64,000 nucleotides of DNA from Himantopus leucocephalus. Taxonomy: Eukaryota; Chordata; Aves; Charadriiformes; Recurvirostridae. The stretch spans positions 11,181,965-11,245,964 of the forward strand of contig RSEF01000020.1 of the NCBI GenBank assembly GCA_003993805.1, in the 5' to 3' direction. Below the pieces are notes generated by a model that saw nothing but the letters and a program-made list of their open reading frames with translations, was not told the DNA's origin and did no database searches. This document shows positions 1-13,500 of this stretch, one piece after another (the stretch's first letter is position 1; every line of letters begins with the position of its first letter). Position numbers and translations under genes: made by a program.

Positions 1-253
1 CATTACACAAAAGCTGCATTCTCTCTGTTTTCCCCCATCCCCTCCTTTGTACAAGTTCGTCTTCTGCCTTTGTCTGTGCGTACATAAACCAGGAAAAAGC
101 TACAGTTTCTGAATGACCAGTAGTCAGTACTTTTGGAAAACAGCTATTCGAATCACCACTTAGATTCACTTCTGCCGTGCTACTGCTTATGTTCCTCTTC
201 TATAATTCTACTACTATAAAGACTATTTTTTAAGACGTTGAGAATTTTAGAAC
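1..253. other. intergenic sequence beyond RAB22A
   Basis: Nothing identifiable. VAPB would be the next gene on this side if human synteny holds, but no exon of it is visible here. Confidence 0.5.
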
Positions 254-290
254 CATTTATAAACAAAGCCAGCACATTTATAAACAAAGC
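254..290. repeat. tandem 16-bp direct repeat at the RAB22A 3' end
   Basis: CATTTATAAACAAAGC occurs exactly twice, 21 bp apart, next to the candidate poly(A) signal. No mobile-element family was recognised. Confidence 0.7.
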
Positions 291-292
291 TT

Positions 293-298
293 TTTATT
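293..298 (-). terminator. candidate distal poly(A) signal of RAB22A
   Basis: AATAAA on the minus strand within TTAATAAAAAGC. Immediately downstream lie two copies of the 16-mer CATTTATAAACAAAGC (plus-strand 254-269 and 275-290), so cleavage would fall within or just past these repeats. Confidence 0.5.
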
Positions 299-1594
299 AA
301 TAAAATGTTTACACCTTTTTTTTGCACAATACATCAGACTGGTAGTGATTTAGCATGGTATTAAACTATAAAAGTTTATTATGAACGCTTAAGCTGAAAA
401 GGCTGTTTACATTATGCCAAATCAACATTTCTTTATTTGCATTCTATGCACTATATGGGAGTGTAACAATTCAAACAAAAAGGAGAGAACAAAAGCCTGG
501 TTTTCCTCATTAGCATCTACAAACCAACAATACAGACAAACCTGTACACTCTCAGGACCAGCCCAAGAGAAGACTAAAAAAAGTCTCAAAACATTCATAA
601 GCTTGGGAATTCATCACTACAATATTTCATCACTAGTAATCTGGCTACATTTCATGCAGTGAAGCGATGGTTGTAAATTTGTGCAGTTTACAGTGCTGCA
701 AATGCTCTGTAACTTTGAGCGGCTTAAGTTTGTTTTAGTAAGAGATACTATAATAAGAAGGCACAGACCTTGCAACCTTTGTAACAGGTTAACCCAATCC
801 TGTAGTGAAAAGGCAGAACATTCTTAAGAGGGGCAAGAATCGCTGATACAAAGGTTAACCTTCATGCTTAACTTTACAGGCAACATTTACTACACTGCAA
901 GAGTTATATGCATATCAGGTTATTTTTGTGCCCTGAATACACAAATGCAAAGTTTCTTGTTTAGAAGAAACGTTCACAATGATTTTTCTTTTTTCTTCAT
1001 TTCACTGGGGGTGGGGGGTACAAGGGGGAAGATTGCCAGGAACTCGTAAGTGTCTTAGAGCTACAGAAATGTGATCCATTTCTGCGTCTTAAACCAATTC
1101 ACTGTGTCACAATTTCAGTGTTGGATACACAACATTCAGAAATAGGAAGTACAAAAAAAGGAAGTTAAAATATAGACCTGCTTACATCGTGTTACTAGAG
1201 CCTTACAGTAATTTGCTCCCCCAGGTGACTGTGCTTTTAGCCTTCATTATGTGGTATACTACAGTAGTGGTACCTGTCCAAGCTGCTGTTTTCATAACAG
1301 TTTCATAAGGCTGTACTAATGAATTACCATTTTGTTTACAAATGTTTGCTGCTGTGACAGATACTTCTAGAACCCTTGAGAGGAAAAAGACACTCGCCAC
1401 CTATTCTGGGCTAAATCCCATAAGGAAACAAAGAACAAATTGTCAAGAAAACATCATGGATTTAATAGGAAATACATACTGTAACATGAGTAAAAGTGAG
1501 GCAAGATAGTAGCGGTGAATCTATTGAGGTGTCAGAGCTACAGCATATCCAAGTGCAACAACTGGATGGCGTATCACACTCACACAGATGAAGG

Positions 1595-1662
1595 ATGTTG
1601 AAGGACACAGACCACTCTTTCTGTCATGCTTGACAGAAAGAGTGGTCTGTGTCCTTCAACAT
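1595..1662. repeat. perfect 32-bp inverted repeat with 4-nt loop
   Basis: The left arm 1595-1626 (starting ATGTTGAAGGACACAG) is the exact reverse complement of the right arm 1631-1662 (ending CTGTGTCCTTCAACAT), separated by TGCT at 1627-1630. It lies in the transcribed RAB22A 3' UTR, so the mRNA could fold a 32-bp uninterrupted stem with an AGCA loop. The symmetry stops abruptly on both sides. Confidence 0.97.
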
Positions 1663-2070
1663 TTGAAGAAGTAGCAGTTGGTTTGTTCAATAACACATAC
1701 ACGAAAACATTAACAGAAATGAAGCAAAGAAAACCCCAATCTTCTTAACAGAAGAGTACCTTTACAAAGGTAATTAGCTCCTTGAAAAAAATTCATTGTT
1801 AGTGTTTAAGTAAAAATTTAAGAACCCCAACTTGCAGGATGATGAAATGGGAAAAGCAAAATTGTTTCTTCTTAGAAGTCTTTATTCTAGAATGAGAGCA
1901 GTTTCAGTAAATGCTGTCCCGATTTTTAGAGGGACAAATCATCCTACTGCCTTGATTTTCCATGTAAAACAGGAAGCACCAAATGACTCTAAGCCACTAG
2001 AACTTTTCTAAGTATCTCTAAATAGCTGTTTATAGCATGTACACACTGACAACACTATGTTAAAAATTCA

Positions 2071-2110
2071 GGGTTGGGTAGGGTGGGGGGAAATGGGAGG
2101 GGGAAGGAGG
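2071..2110 (+). other. G-quadruplex-type G-run cluster
   Basis: GGGTTGGGTAGGGTGGGGGG followed by further G runs meets the four-run, short-loop pattern. It is on the template strand of RAB22A, so the mRNA carries the C-rich complement. Confidence 0.7.
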
Positions 2111-5100
2111 AAAAAGCTGACCCTAGGATCATTTTGATATGTCAGACACTGAGCCCATCAGTACACTCTTGGGTTTCAGGATCATCATATATCCCTTGAA
2201 TGATGTGTTATCTGTGATACTTTATAAATGAAGCTTGGTAATACTTGTTTGATTTTTCCAAGTCATGCATTTTTGATTCTAGCTGACCAAGAAAGGGTTT
2301 GCATTCGAACTCTTGAGACTTCCAAAATATCAGAAGGGATTTTTCAGAAACAAACATTGGTGTCAGAAGGCCTAATAATTTTAGGGAAATATATTTTGAC
2401 ACCTGAATTCTTCTATGAGAAACAAAGATGTAGCTTCAAGCCTATTCCTTTTGACAAGCTGGAGCCATATGACTCTAAAAAGGACAACTGACATGACTTT
2501 TTTTTTTATACTAGAACGTGCATTTCTATCTTAGATTGGCAATTCACACCAGCATCTTATTTCTATAAATCTTCTCTCACCTACTATTACTAGGGCTGTG
2601 GTCTATTACTAGGAATGTGATCTGAACATAGAATTTTAACAGTTTTCTTTAGAGAAATTTGTGCAGATTTTTCAGAAGCTTAATTCCAAGCACACAATTC
2701 TCCTGCTTCAAGTAACTGATCTGTGGCATACAAAGTCTGAGGTCACTGTAAAATGACTTCCCATTTAAAAAAAGTTAAGAAACTTTGTCCTTCTCTCTTG
2801 TTCATGAACAGAAAAGCCTCTTTTTTTAGAGGTTTAAAGTGTTTAAGAGAGATACATGAAGCTTTTCAGAAAATGAATAGGCAGCGTAGAAGTTTAAGTC
2901 AGTGAATTACTCAGGTTCTCCTCATGTTTGAGATGTTTTTTTCTTCTTCTATGTAGCTGTTGCTGCTTATAAGTGAGGTTTACTACAGGATAGCTAGCTA
3001 CACAGTTCAGACAGCTTCTGTCCTGTAAATTGTCAATTCCCAAGATACTCTTTGCAGATTGCTGACATAGCACACCACAAATAGACTACACCATCCTCAA
3101 TAAACACTAAAGACTGTTTCACAAGGAAGTAATTCAAACATCACTGCTAAAGCTTCCTTTTCCAACTAATACTCAATAGGTTACACTGGAAGTTAACACT
3201 AACATTAAGGAATAATTTAGGATTAACATTGTAACAAAAATCTTGTTGAGGCCAACTTTTAAATCACTCAAGGTATTCAGCCTGAATTAGTTTTTGATAA
3301 TTAAAATGAAGCTTTAACCATGAATGTAGGCAGCTCCCAATGAATCCCACACCTCTCAGCCAAGTTAAAGGATTAGACTTCCGAATCAGAGAGTAGGCAT
3401 CGTCTCCTCTCCTCTTTACTCTCTTCCCAAACATGTCTTGAGCAGGCTGGTAGCGTTACATTGGTATTAGGTACACCAACTCAAGTCTGCATAAAATGTC
3501 CCTCTAAACTATTAACTGTCTGATCCTCTTAGCACTTAAAGGAAGTGTCTCACAGATGTCAGTAAGGATTTGAAGTGCAATGATTTTTTTTTTGTTTCAA
3601 CATGGACCTAATAACTTAAAGTCGTTAACTTCTTGGCAACAGAGCAAGTTGTTAGAATTGTCCTAGAACTTTTCACAGCACCTACAACAATTTTCAGTAG
3701 TTTGACCACTAGATGCTTCTGTTGTTAAACATAAGCTTCCAGATTTCAACTACTTAGGCATTTAGTATGCCAGTTTTCAGCACGTATATAAAATATACAA
3801 AACTACCTACAGCACAGATCAAGAGCCTGGTAAGTCAGTTAAGAGACTTGTAATTTAGAGGGTCAGATGAAGACACCCTCCAAAACTTAGGAAGCACATT
3901 TAAGTTGCTCCAAAGCTTAAGAACTAAACATTTATCAAATTATATTTTTGTACAAATCTGTAACTTCTGTGGGAAAGAACTGGTGGTGTTTAGAAGTTGA
4001 AATAGTCCTATTTTTTCATTTAAAAAAATGCTCTGGATCAATGATAAGACATACGCCTCATTACATTTTTACATACATGATAATTTACCCTTCCAAACTT
4101 GTTTTCCAGCAATTAATACCCTTTGAGAGTATCTGAAAGTCTAGTCTCTATGATGAGCTCCATTCACTAAACACAAAGGCATAGTGGAATGAAACTTCAG
4201 TCCTGAGCTTTTTCAACAACTTCTTAACAGAAAAGAAGTTATTAAAAATTTAGCTGGAATGGTTGATAATCAGCACTCCAAACAGTCAAAGGCTAATGTA
4301 TCTCCAAAGAGAGAAGCTATGTTAGGAAAAATTATAATCAATTTCAGCAAGCCTAGTGCAAGATGAAAGCAGATGGCCTCACAAATTATTAATACAGAAG
4401 AAACCATTTTTCTCCAACAAAAATGAAACAATGAACATGTGCCTCTCATCCACGGAAGACTGCATTCCAGCTTTCAGCTAGGGCCAACTGATCAATAAAC
4501 AGTTATCTTGGCTCAAAAGAACTTACATCAACAGTCTGTCATTTTAAATAGGCATGTGTTAAAAAGCAGCCTCACTTCAGTGTTTGTAGTTTGGACAATC
4601 TGAAACACTGGCTATTCCTATGTTTGCATTAGCTGCAGCAATTCAAGATCAGACCTGCAAAAAGGATATGAAGTATGCTGGCATTCCACTCAGATTGGCA
4701 AAAAAACAAAAGGAGTCTGAGGCATTAAGACTTAGCTACATTTGAGAAGGGCCAGATTGCTGCTGCTGCTTTAGTGTTTTGGGGTGGGGTTTTTTTATTT
4801 GTTTGTTTTTAAAGTCTACTTTTGGTGTACAGCAAGTAAGTGAGGATAGATCAGAAAGCAGTTCATAAAGATTTACTAAGATCTGGAGAGAACTAGAATA
4901 ATCTCAATACTACCCTAGCTCTCAGTACTGCCTAGAGTTCAGTATTTTCTTCTCCAGTCAATAAATTTCAGATAAATACTATTAAACCATTTTTGTTATC
5001 TCACTTAAAAACAGATTTAAACTCCATTTTTACCACATGCTAACAGGCAATAACAGTAATTTAGAAAGTCTGAAATTCCTTTTTCTACTAGTCTACATGA

Positions 5101-7410
5101 AAGATATTCCCAGTATCTGAGACTTTCCTTTTCCTGCCATGATCTTTCCCAGTTCAAGAATTTCCAGATGTATTACTAACCAACTTTAATAAAAGCAGTA
5201 TTTTCTGTATGACAGTTAAGATACTAAAGCACCTGATATCTTGGTATAGAATAGACTTCTGAAGCGCTGTGAACACAAAATGTTCTAAAAATCTAGTTGA
5301 ATTAGATAACCACACAATTTATTTTTTACAAAATTGCCGGGAGTAAGAATTGAGATATTTCAAAGAAATTAGGGCTTTCCATGACTGCCACTGTGAAAGT
5401 TCTACATTTAATTGTTAACCTGCTTTTTCATAATTGAAAATCTGCCCAAGAGCAAGTTTACTCTGGTCTTTATTAATTTTATTTCCATTTTGTAGGAGTA
5501 CTAAAAGTTTTCTGTTCATAATTTATTTGCTTTTGAGTGACATACAACACTATAACTTACATCAGGCTGAACACCAAACACGTATCTGTCCCTACTATGA
5601 GATGCTATGAGGACCGATCTTTCAAAGGGGCTTCAAACAGCCATTGTTTGATGAAGATTTACTTCTTGGGCTCTCTATAAGCACGTAGCCTCTACAACTG
5701 TGGCAAAGAAGGCATAATTGAGAACGCAGGGTAAGTAAAAGGCATGATAAAAATGTAGTCATCAAATTTCATTAAAACATACTGACCCATTCAAAAATTT
5801 CACTGTAATAGTTCACCTGTTTTGCTCCAGAACAGCTCTGCAAGAATTTTCACTACACATCCTTTCATTTCTTACAAACTTTTCTACATTTCCTTCAAAG
5901 AAAATACTTAAGGTGATAGAAAACCAGATTACAAACAAAGAATAAGCATCATCAACATGACCTCATTTTGATACTAAAGCTAAACAGCGTATTTTAGTAT
6001 ATACTCAAGTCTATTAAGCTCTTTTTCTTCAAAAGTATAAAGTTTCTCACTAGTGCTGGTAGGAAACAAACAGTAAAAATAAATAAAATAGCACAAATGG
6101 GTATGGTCAACCTATAGTTTAATTGAAAGCGTACTAAAACGAATACAGAATAAGCTAAACACTGATTTGCTAAAACCCCTCACAGATGAAAAAGGCCAGG
6201 AACCAAGAGGTAATGGTCTACGTTACCACACATCTTAAGGTTACTTCCTATTTGTATTTTTGTGCCCAAAACAGGAAAGACTGGGTGCACCACAGATGAA
6301 AACTTGTTCAACAGAGAGACCTCACACTACACCAACAGCATTGGCCCTTTCAAATATGATTGAAAGAATTTCAGTCTGCCTCTGGATGAACTCACAGTGA
6401 CAATATCTAAAACGCAGGAAAAATACGATGGGGGTTCCCCAGGAGTTTATCCATAGGTGTGGAATGGAAGGAGTGTATAAGATTGCATTATTTTTTACTG
6501 GTTTTACATAATTTATAATACTTTAAACACTGGTCTCATAAATATAATATGAACACTTTACACATGCCAAACAATTAAAAGCTTTCCTCAAAAACTTTTA
6601 GGTCTTATCAGAACCACTGGCAGCATCTGTTTACAGCATTTGTTTTTAGTCAGTAACCACTTAATTTAGTCAGAACTACAACTGGTTGTCTTCAACCGAC
6701 AGCTTAATATTAAAAAACTTGCAGAACAAAAAGATGCCTATAAGCATATCAGTTTGCCTTAAAGCGATTAAAATCAGCATGAAAAAAAGATTGTCTGTGG
6801 TTTAATATCTGTTGCTTGTGTCCCCACCCCGGCGCCTATTATCTTTAAATAAAAAGTGCAAATGGGATTTGGGGACTGGATGGACTGATTTGCCTATTAT
6901 TTGTCTTCAGTTGCTTATTCTGTAGCCACCTCACATCAACTGTCCCATCATACTTCGGATTAGCTACAATTAAATTTAAAATAAGGCTCACTGAAGAAAG
7001 GGAAGGAATGACATCTAACTTCCAGACTCCTCCCACCCGAAAGTCCCACAAAAGTGCTCATTTCCCTTTTTACAAAAAAAACCCTAAAATCTTGATTACA
7101 AAACTATTAAACATTTCAGTTCTACCATCCATATAGTCACCTTCCTTTCAAGCAAGGCCAAAAAAGTGATGATGGATTCCCTTTGAATGCAAGAGATACT
7201 ACACTTTTTGTAAGTAAACAAGCTGACATTACAATTGCAGTCTCTTCTGCGAGTGTACAGATGTCAGATGAACTGGTCCATTTTTGCGGGACCTTGGGTG
7301 TACGAACACCAGCAGATAAAGATCTAAGACTGATAATATAAACCCAACGTGAACTATTAACTTCCAAGACCACCTACTGTATAAACAAGTCTGATTTCCT
7401 AAGGGATCAG

Positions 7411-7508
7411 TCAACAGCAGCTGCGCTTTGTCACCGATGGCTGTCTTCTAAGTTTGAAGCCCTTACCACTAGATGGGGGGTTGGTGTCAGTTGATGGAAT
7501 TCTCCGAC
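7411..7508 (-). CDS. RAB22A: RAB22A coding exon 7 (C-terminal hypervariable tail)
   Basis: Completes Ser163 and encodes the hypervariable tail ending RRQPSVTKRSCC and TGA at 7411. Acceptor CTCCTTGTAG|GTCGG. The QPSVTK segment reads QPSEPK in the human protein as remembered. The two terminal cysteines are the prenylation site. Confidence 0.95.
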
Positions 7509-10500
7509 CTACAAGGAGGCAGAAAAAAGATTATAGCAAACATTAGACTTGAAACTAATTTTACGCATTCAGTGTATGTTCTGTGTATGAATATGTGTCT
7601 TCAATTAGTCATACGTCATTAAGGATGACATTCCTGCATAACAGAAGGATGGCAGTTACCAGTCTATACTACGTCTGTAAGAGGTATGGTTCCACAGAAG
7701 AACAGTAGAGGCAGTTTTAAGCTAATTTTGCAGCGTTTACACTTCAGGCTAATCTAGACTTGGACAGCTAAGCTATAAAAGCACCCTCTGCAGGATGCAA
7801 TACTATCTGGAATATCTTAATTGAGAACTACCATCTTAGCCTGTGTTTCCACAGCAGATCACCTGCATCGGGCTTAGCACAGAAGTGCTTGTAAAGACAG
7901 CTGCTTTAGTCATCTACTCAGTCCTAAAAATTGACAATTCTTGGTTGAGTATTCTTTTCTGAAGAGGATTTATAAGTTTTTTTCCATAGTTTATTCAAGA
8001 TCAATTTTAGAGAGCAACTATTAAGTTAGTATATCAAGGAAGCTAATCTACAGCACATAATTTAACATCAGCTTCAATATATTCAACTGCTTATAAGGAC
8101 ACCCCCCCTTTTTTTTTTTTCTTAAGTCTAATGTTTCTGTGGTTTTTTCAAAGCTAAACTGCAGTGCACAGACACACAAATGGATTGCTGTCTGTCCCCT
8201 TTTCACAACCAGGCTGACACACCTGCACATTGGTGCTGCTGCCTGAAACATATCCTGTAAATAACACTGCATGGAATTCACTTTGGAATACTGTCAGCTT
8301 TTCAGCCAAACAAAAAAATTGTCATTGTTGTCCCTGCCATGAATGAGACAGAAAAGATTTGCAGTTTAATAAAAAAAATTGAAGGTATCACAAAAATACT
8401 TGTGGAAAATCTATACACGATCATTGCTATGCAGTAATCTGGCATTTATGAATTCTGGTATTTTTGAAAATGCACTGTTTAGAATAAGTACAAACACTAA
8501 GAGTGAGAACGTAGTTCCTTTGCTCAGCAGTATAAAGTTTGGATCCTCATGCCATTTCCTTTCCCTTCCATAACCTTGGAAGTACTAATTGAAACTTTCA
8601 ATAACAGATACAGTGAGATGACACTGACTTCCGACATGAGTGCTTGCTATTTATCCAGCAGCATCACAGTAGGAATATTTAGAGGTCATTAGATGACCAA
8701 AACTTATACAGCTTATTTTGCAGTTTGCATTCACGTCTGATTGTAACAAATTTGAGTCAGTATACTCTCACCTAAATAGCACAAAAACTAATACAGTAAT
8801 TAAATTTCTACTTGAACATCTTTCAGAAGAAAACACATTAACTGTTTAAATACTTACTAATTTCTATAAAGAGTTCGTTAATGTTTATTGCATTTTTCGC
8901 ACTTGTCTCTACAAATATTGCATGAATGGAATCTGCATAGTCTTTAGCGTCTTTTTCCATGACTTCTCTGGAAAAACAAAGCAAAAAAACCAACTGTGAA
9001 TGCAAAAAACCCCCCACATTATTCAAAATATCAAGGGATAGATTAAGCTTTTAAGTGTCTCATTAAACGAGTATTTTGTATTTTACCTGTTTGGTACCAC
9101 TGTGCTCCCTCATCCTGAAGCTGATGCTCATTCTTTACTCTGTGCTATCTCCCTGCCTTGAGGTATGACCGTCGCTGTAACACAATCGTAAACTAAACGA
9201 GGCCTTAATCCACCTGACAACATTAAAGTGGAGTTTGTTTCTTGAGTGCTCTAAGTGTAGGTCTGCAATCAATCATTAGGGCGTGCTTTAGTCTTCACAC
9301 AAACAACAGTTTTAGATGTACTGAAAAGATCCTAAAGCATTAGGTCCACTAATCCAGTGGATTTACTACAGCTGTTTACAAAGCCAAGTATCTCACAACA
9401 CTGCACAGATCATTAGCATAGCATTTACTTTACATGAAGCATGAAGACGTAGCTATAAACAGGAATATATTTAGACTGAGCACGAAACAACGGAGCCAAG
9501 AAGTGAAAAAGTTATGCTGCATCCCTGAGTAGGCAAGTTGATAAAGAAGTAGGTTTCCTTAAACAACATGAAAAAGCCAAACCCCAATGAGTGGAGAGAG
9601 GACTAGACTATACGTTGTACCACTTTGCATACAATTTCTAGGAAACACAGGCTACTTAGAGTAACAAGGGCCTTAGGGTATCACAAGCACAGACTTTGGA
9701 TCAGTGACTCAAATATTGCCTCTGACTGAAGCACAAGGAATCTTGCTCATTAGCTTGAATAGCAATGTTTATAGAATTTATGATGCCACCTAAGCACCAA
9801 GAAATAAGCGTGTAAGACTTAATACTGCATGCCTTATATTTGTTTTCTGCGTAATTTTATGCCGTATTTCCTTCAAGAGTCATGCTACTTCTAACAAAAG
9901 TTATTAGAGCTCACTAGGTAACTGCTATATGTTAACAGTCTGTAAAACTATACTAAGAACTGACTGCAGTGGTTCTTAAAATACATAACCATCTGTCTCC
10001 TTTGAGACACCAGCTGTGGTACCTTTTCCAATGAAATCTAAAAACAAGAAGTTTGCCTGCACCGTCTTTCTGAGTTTTGGCTTCTTTAACCAGGACATCA
10101 ATAAAAATGGGCTTCTTTTGTTTTTAGTACATGCCTTCTTGAAAGTTTGGCTGTTCATAAAGCTTCTCAAGAACTTTTCCTGCTCCCTGCAACTATTTCA
10201 GCCACAGCCAATTCTGCCCCAACATTTAAGCAGGGAAGGAAGGCACCTGAACAAGCAAGTCAGAAAATCCTACACAATGCTTTCCAACAGGCTTGAAGTT
10301 TTTCCTAACAAAATGAGGTGCTACAGACTGACAGGGGTACTTCTTACAAAGTGAGGTAAACAGCTTGAATTACAATGTAGTTTCACAGGCAGTACAGGCT
10401 TGTGTAACTTGGCACTGCCACCAGAAAAGGTAATCCTGTCTCCCTGTAAACTGCTCGTTCCTAACCCTGCTATCCCACCTCTGTCACGCCAGCAAGTGTT

Positions 10501-13500
10501 CATGGTGTGAGAAAGATAAATACACTTGGACCGGTTTTCCCTTTTTTTTTTTTTTTTAAATGGTTAGTTTTAATCTGGATCCATTTTACAGCCTGATTTA
10601 CTGCCCAATCACACATGTACTCACACCAACAGAGGGCAGGAAGTGGGCAAGACTGTCCAAGGGCCGACAAACCAGATCTTCTGACAGCAGAAACAGCTCA
10701 AACCCCTGTGAAACTCTAATGCTAGTGCAAAACAGCTTAAATGGCTCTATACCTTTCACCTGCTCTGAAATTTTAAAAATATTTAGCGCTATGAGCTTAA
10801 GTGAAAACCTCCAAACTGTCAACTGTTATTTACCTTACATCATTAAGATCACACTTATTTCCTGCAATAGCTACAACAATGTTTGGAGGTCCATGCTGTC
10901 GAAGCTCTTTAACCCAGTTCTTTAATGTTGAGAAAGTTTCCTGATGTGGAAAAAAAAAAGAAAAAAAAACACAGAAGGAATTAAGAGTCAGAACTGGCCT
11001 GTGACAAAAAAAAAAAACAAAAAAAAAACAACCCAGAAATTGCAATGCTAGGTCAAGATCAAACTTCTTACCTCCTTTGTGATGTCGTACACTATAATGG
11101 CTGCTGCTGACCCTCTGTAATACATTGGGGCTAAAGCACGAAACTGAAAGAAAGACACCATATGTTATGAATCTGATCTTCCACTGACCTCCACAATTTC
11201 CTTATTATTATTATTATTGAAGAAAGTGAAAACTAGCTTTAAAGTTCATTTTAGTGGAAAGCTTTACTTAACAATTACAGAGAGGCTGTGCAATAGAGTA
11301 CATAAACTTCCATGAAAGTATTGTTTTACAAATACCAACCAATAAATAGTTTGGGGATCAGCAGCACACCTACTGCAAAAAGCAGGAAGCCAAACTTGAC
11401 CTTATTTTGACTAGATTAGAATCAGTCATTTAAAAGACTGTAGATTATTATACACAGACACAAACCCATAAGATACATACTCAACTTTAAACACCAAGCA
11501 AAGGAAAAATAGTCAAAATTGAACTTGCTTCTTCCTTTATAAGATACTCGTGCTTTTGGACAAAAAGTAATCTCAAGAAAACTAGCATATATTACTGCTG
11601 ATCTGAAATGTTCAGAAGTTGGTGAGAACCTCTAGCCCCATGGATCAGTCACGGCACTCTTAAATGCCAGAGATGTTGGTTTCTTTGAAATCTAACTTAT
11701 GGCTTTAGGGATTTTGCTTAAGCTTTTCCTCAAAAGTTAGAAGCACGTTTAAAACTAAAAACTGCAAAAGCCCACAACTATGTGACCTCTTGCAAACAGA
11801 GCTTTAAGGAGCATGCTAGATAGTAAAAGGCTACAGTAATTTTATAGTAATTTTCAGAATCAAATCAGCAGTAGGCATATTTGGTTGACAGTGCATTTGC
11901 AGGGTATAACCCAGACCTTTGTATGGGCAGTGTGTTATGAATCCAGGACTGAAAGAAGTGACACAGCACATGATTAAAATACCAATCAAGCATTCTTAAA
12001 AAGTGTGATATTCTGCCAATTTAAAAAGAACCAGACAACTAATCTAGCAACCAAAACCCTCAGTCAAAGCACGAAGTAAACTGTATGTAAGCACATGTGA
12101 TCTAGAGCTTTTGTGCATTTTATTACTCAGGGTAAAAATCACGTATAGAATACATTTTTTCATAAAGGCTTATTTGGTTCTAATAAAATACCCATTTCCT
12201 TTTGCTTAGTACAGTTCAAATGAGAGCAATATTATAAATCATAAAAATCTTGCTATAAAGCAGAATTCCAGACCATTTACATTTGGCTCCCAAATTCTGT
12301 TTTGAAAACAGGATTTTAAACACAAAGTTTAGAATATAAAAATATTTAATAGTGGGAAAGGGAAACATGGGCAGGCATTCAGTTCATGTTGGGACATAAT
12401 CCCTCTCTTCCTCCTAAGTACTAAGATGTTAAAGGGAAACCTATTTGGTAAACCACCACTTGGACTGGTTGCAACCTGGCTTTTTGATTATTTGAGTATT
12501 TACATTGGGAATAAACCAACTTTCACTTGCTGATTTTGTATTACTCTCATTTCCTGCCTGCTAACACTTAGATACTTTTTTCCACCTAAGAGCAGCCGGC
12601 AGATAAAATACATTAACAAAACAGATGTTACCAGAAACACTGAATTTTCCTTTTGCTATTTTTCCAAAGACTTCAGCTTGCCCTCCAGCCCCCAATTTGT
12701 GTTTCGACAGAATTATTAAGATGACATAATGTAATTATCCAGAGAAACTGTCAAAGTTGTTAGGTAAGGAGGCAAAAATCCTAACTGCTGTAAGTAATCT
12801 CCTATCAACTTTAGTCAGCGTAGAAGAAACGAGAGAAGAAATAAGGCGTGTGTGTAGGAAAATGAGCTGTGTGAAGTGAATTAGTGCACACCACCACCTT
12901 TGGGGTGAAGCCAGCCCACCGCTCCCTGAAGCCATTTAATACAAGGGGTTGCCCAGTGTAAGGCAGACCTATTTGCTGCTGGGCTTTTGAAGCAGAAAAT
13001 AGCTAACGCTCCTCATCCACAAGCCAAGACTACAAATTCTGTGCATTACGCACCATAGCTCAGCAAAGACATTTCAGTTTCAAGAACAGTATGCACATTT
13101 TTGGTATTCCACATCACCATGGAGGGCATCCCTTCCACAATTCATTGTCTGATGTGCTGCACAACCAGAAAACTGTGCTACAGATTTCAGGGCAAGGCAG
13201 GTATACAGACCACTTATGACTAGCAGTAAGTGACAGTGCTGTTCTGTTTTGGAGAAAGAAATATCTATGAAACATCATTTCAAAGTAAATATCCTTGCTC
13301 TCATTTCACTGGTTTCCTTGGATATATTGGGTCCTCACTGCTACACACTGTCAGGTGTGGAACATAAGCTTCACAGATACCACAGCTCTCGGGTCAGAGC
13401 ACAGGTAAGACATCTTTCCTTTTTCGATTTCAAGAAAGGTATCATGCAACTTGTATGGAAGAAAATTAAAGAGGTATCACTCAGTCTAAAAACAGAAAGA

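Larger units (their letters stand above)
293..7410 (-). other. RAB22A: RAB22A 3' untranslated region (about 7.1 kb, end inferred)
   Basis: From the stop codon the minus strand has no gene until an AATAAA at 298-293, taken here as the distal poly(A) signal. The stretch is AT-rich with many ATTTA pentamers. It contains a perfect 32-bp hairpin (1595-1662) and a G-run cluster on the opposite strand (2071-2110). Mammalian RAB22A also has a multi-kilobase 3' UTR (family knowledge). Earlier AATAAA-type signals could produce shorter isoforms, and the true end needs transcript data. Confidence 0.65.
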
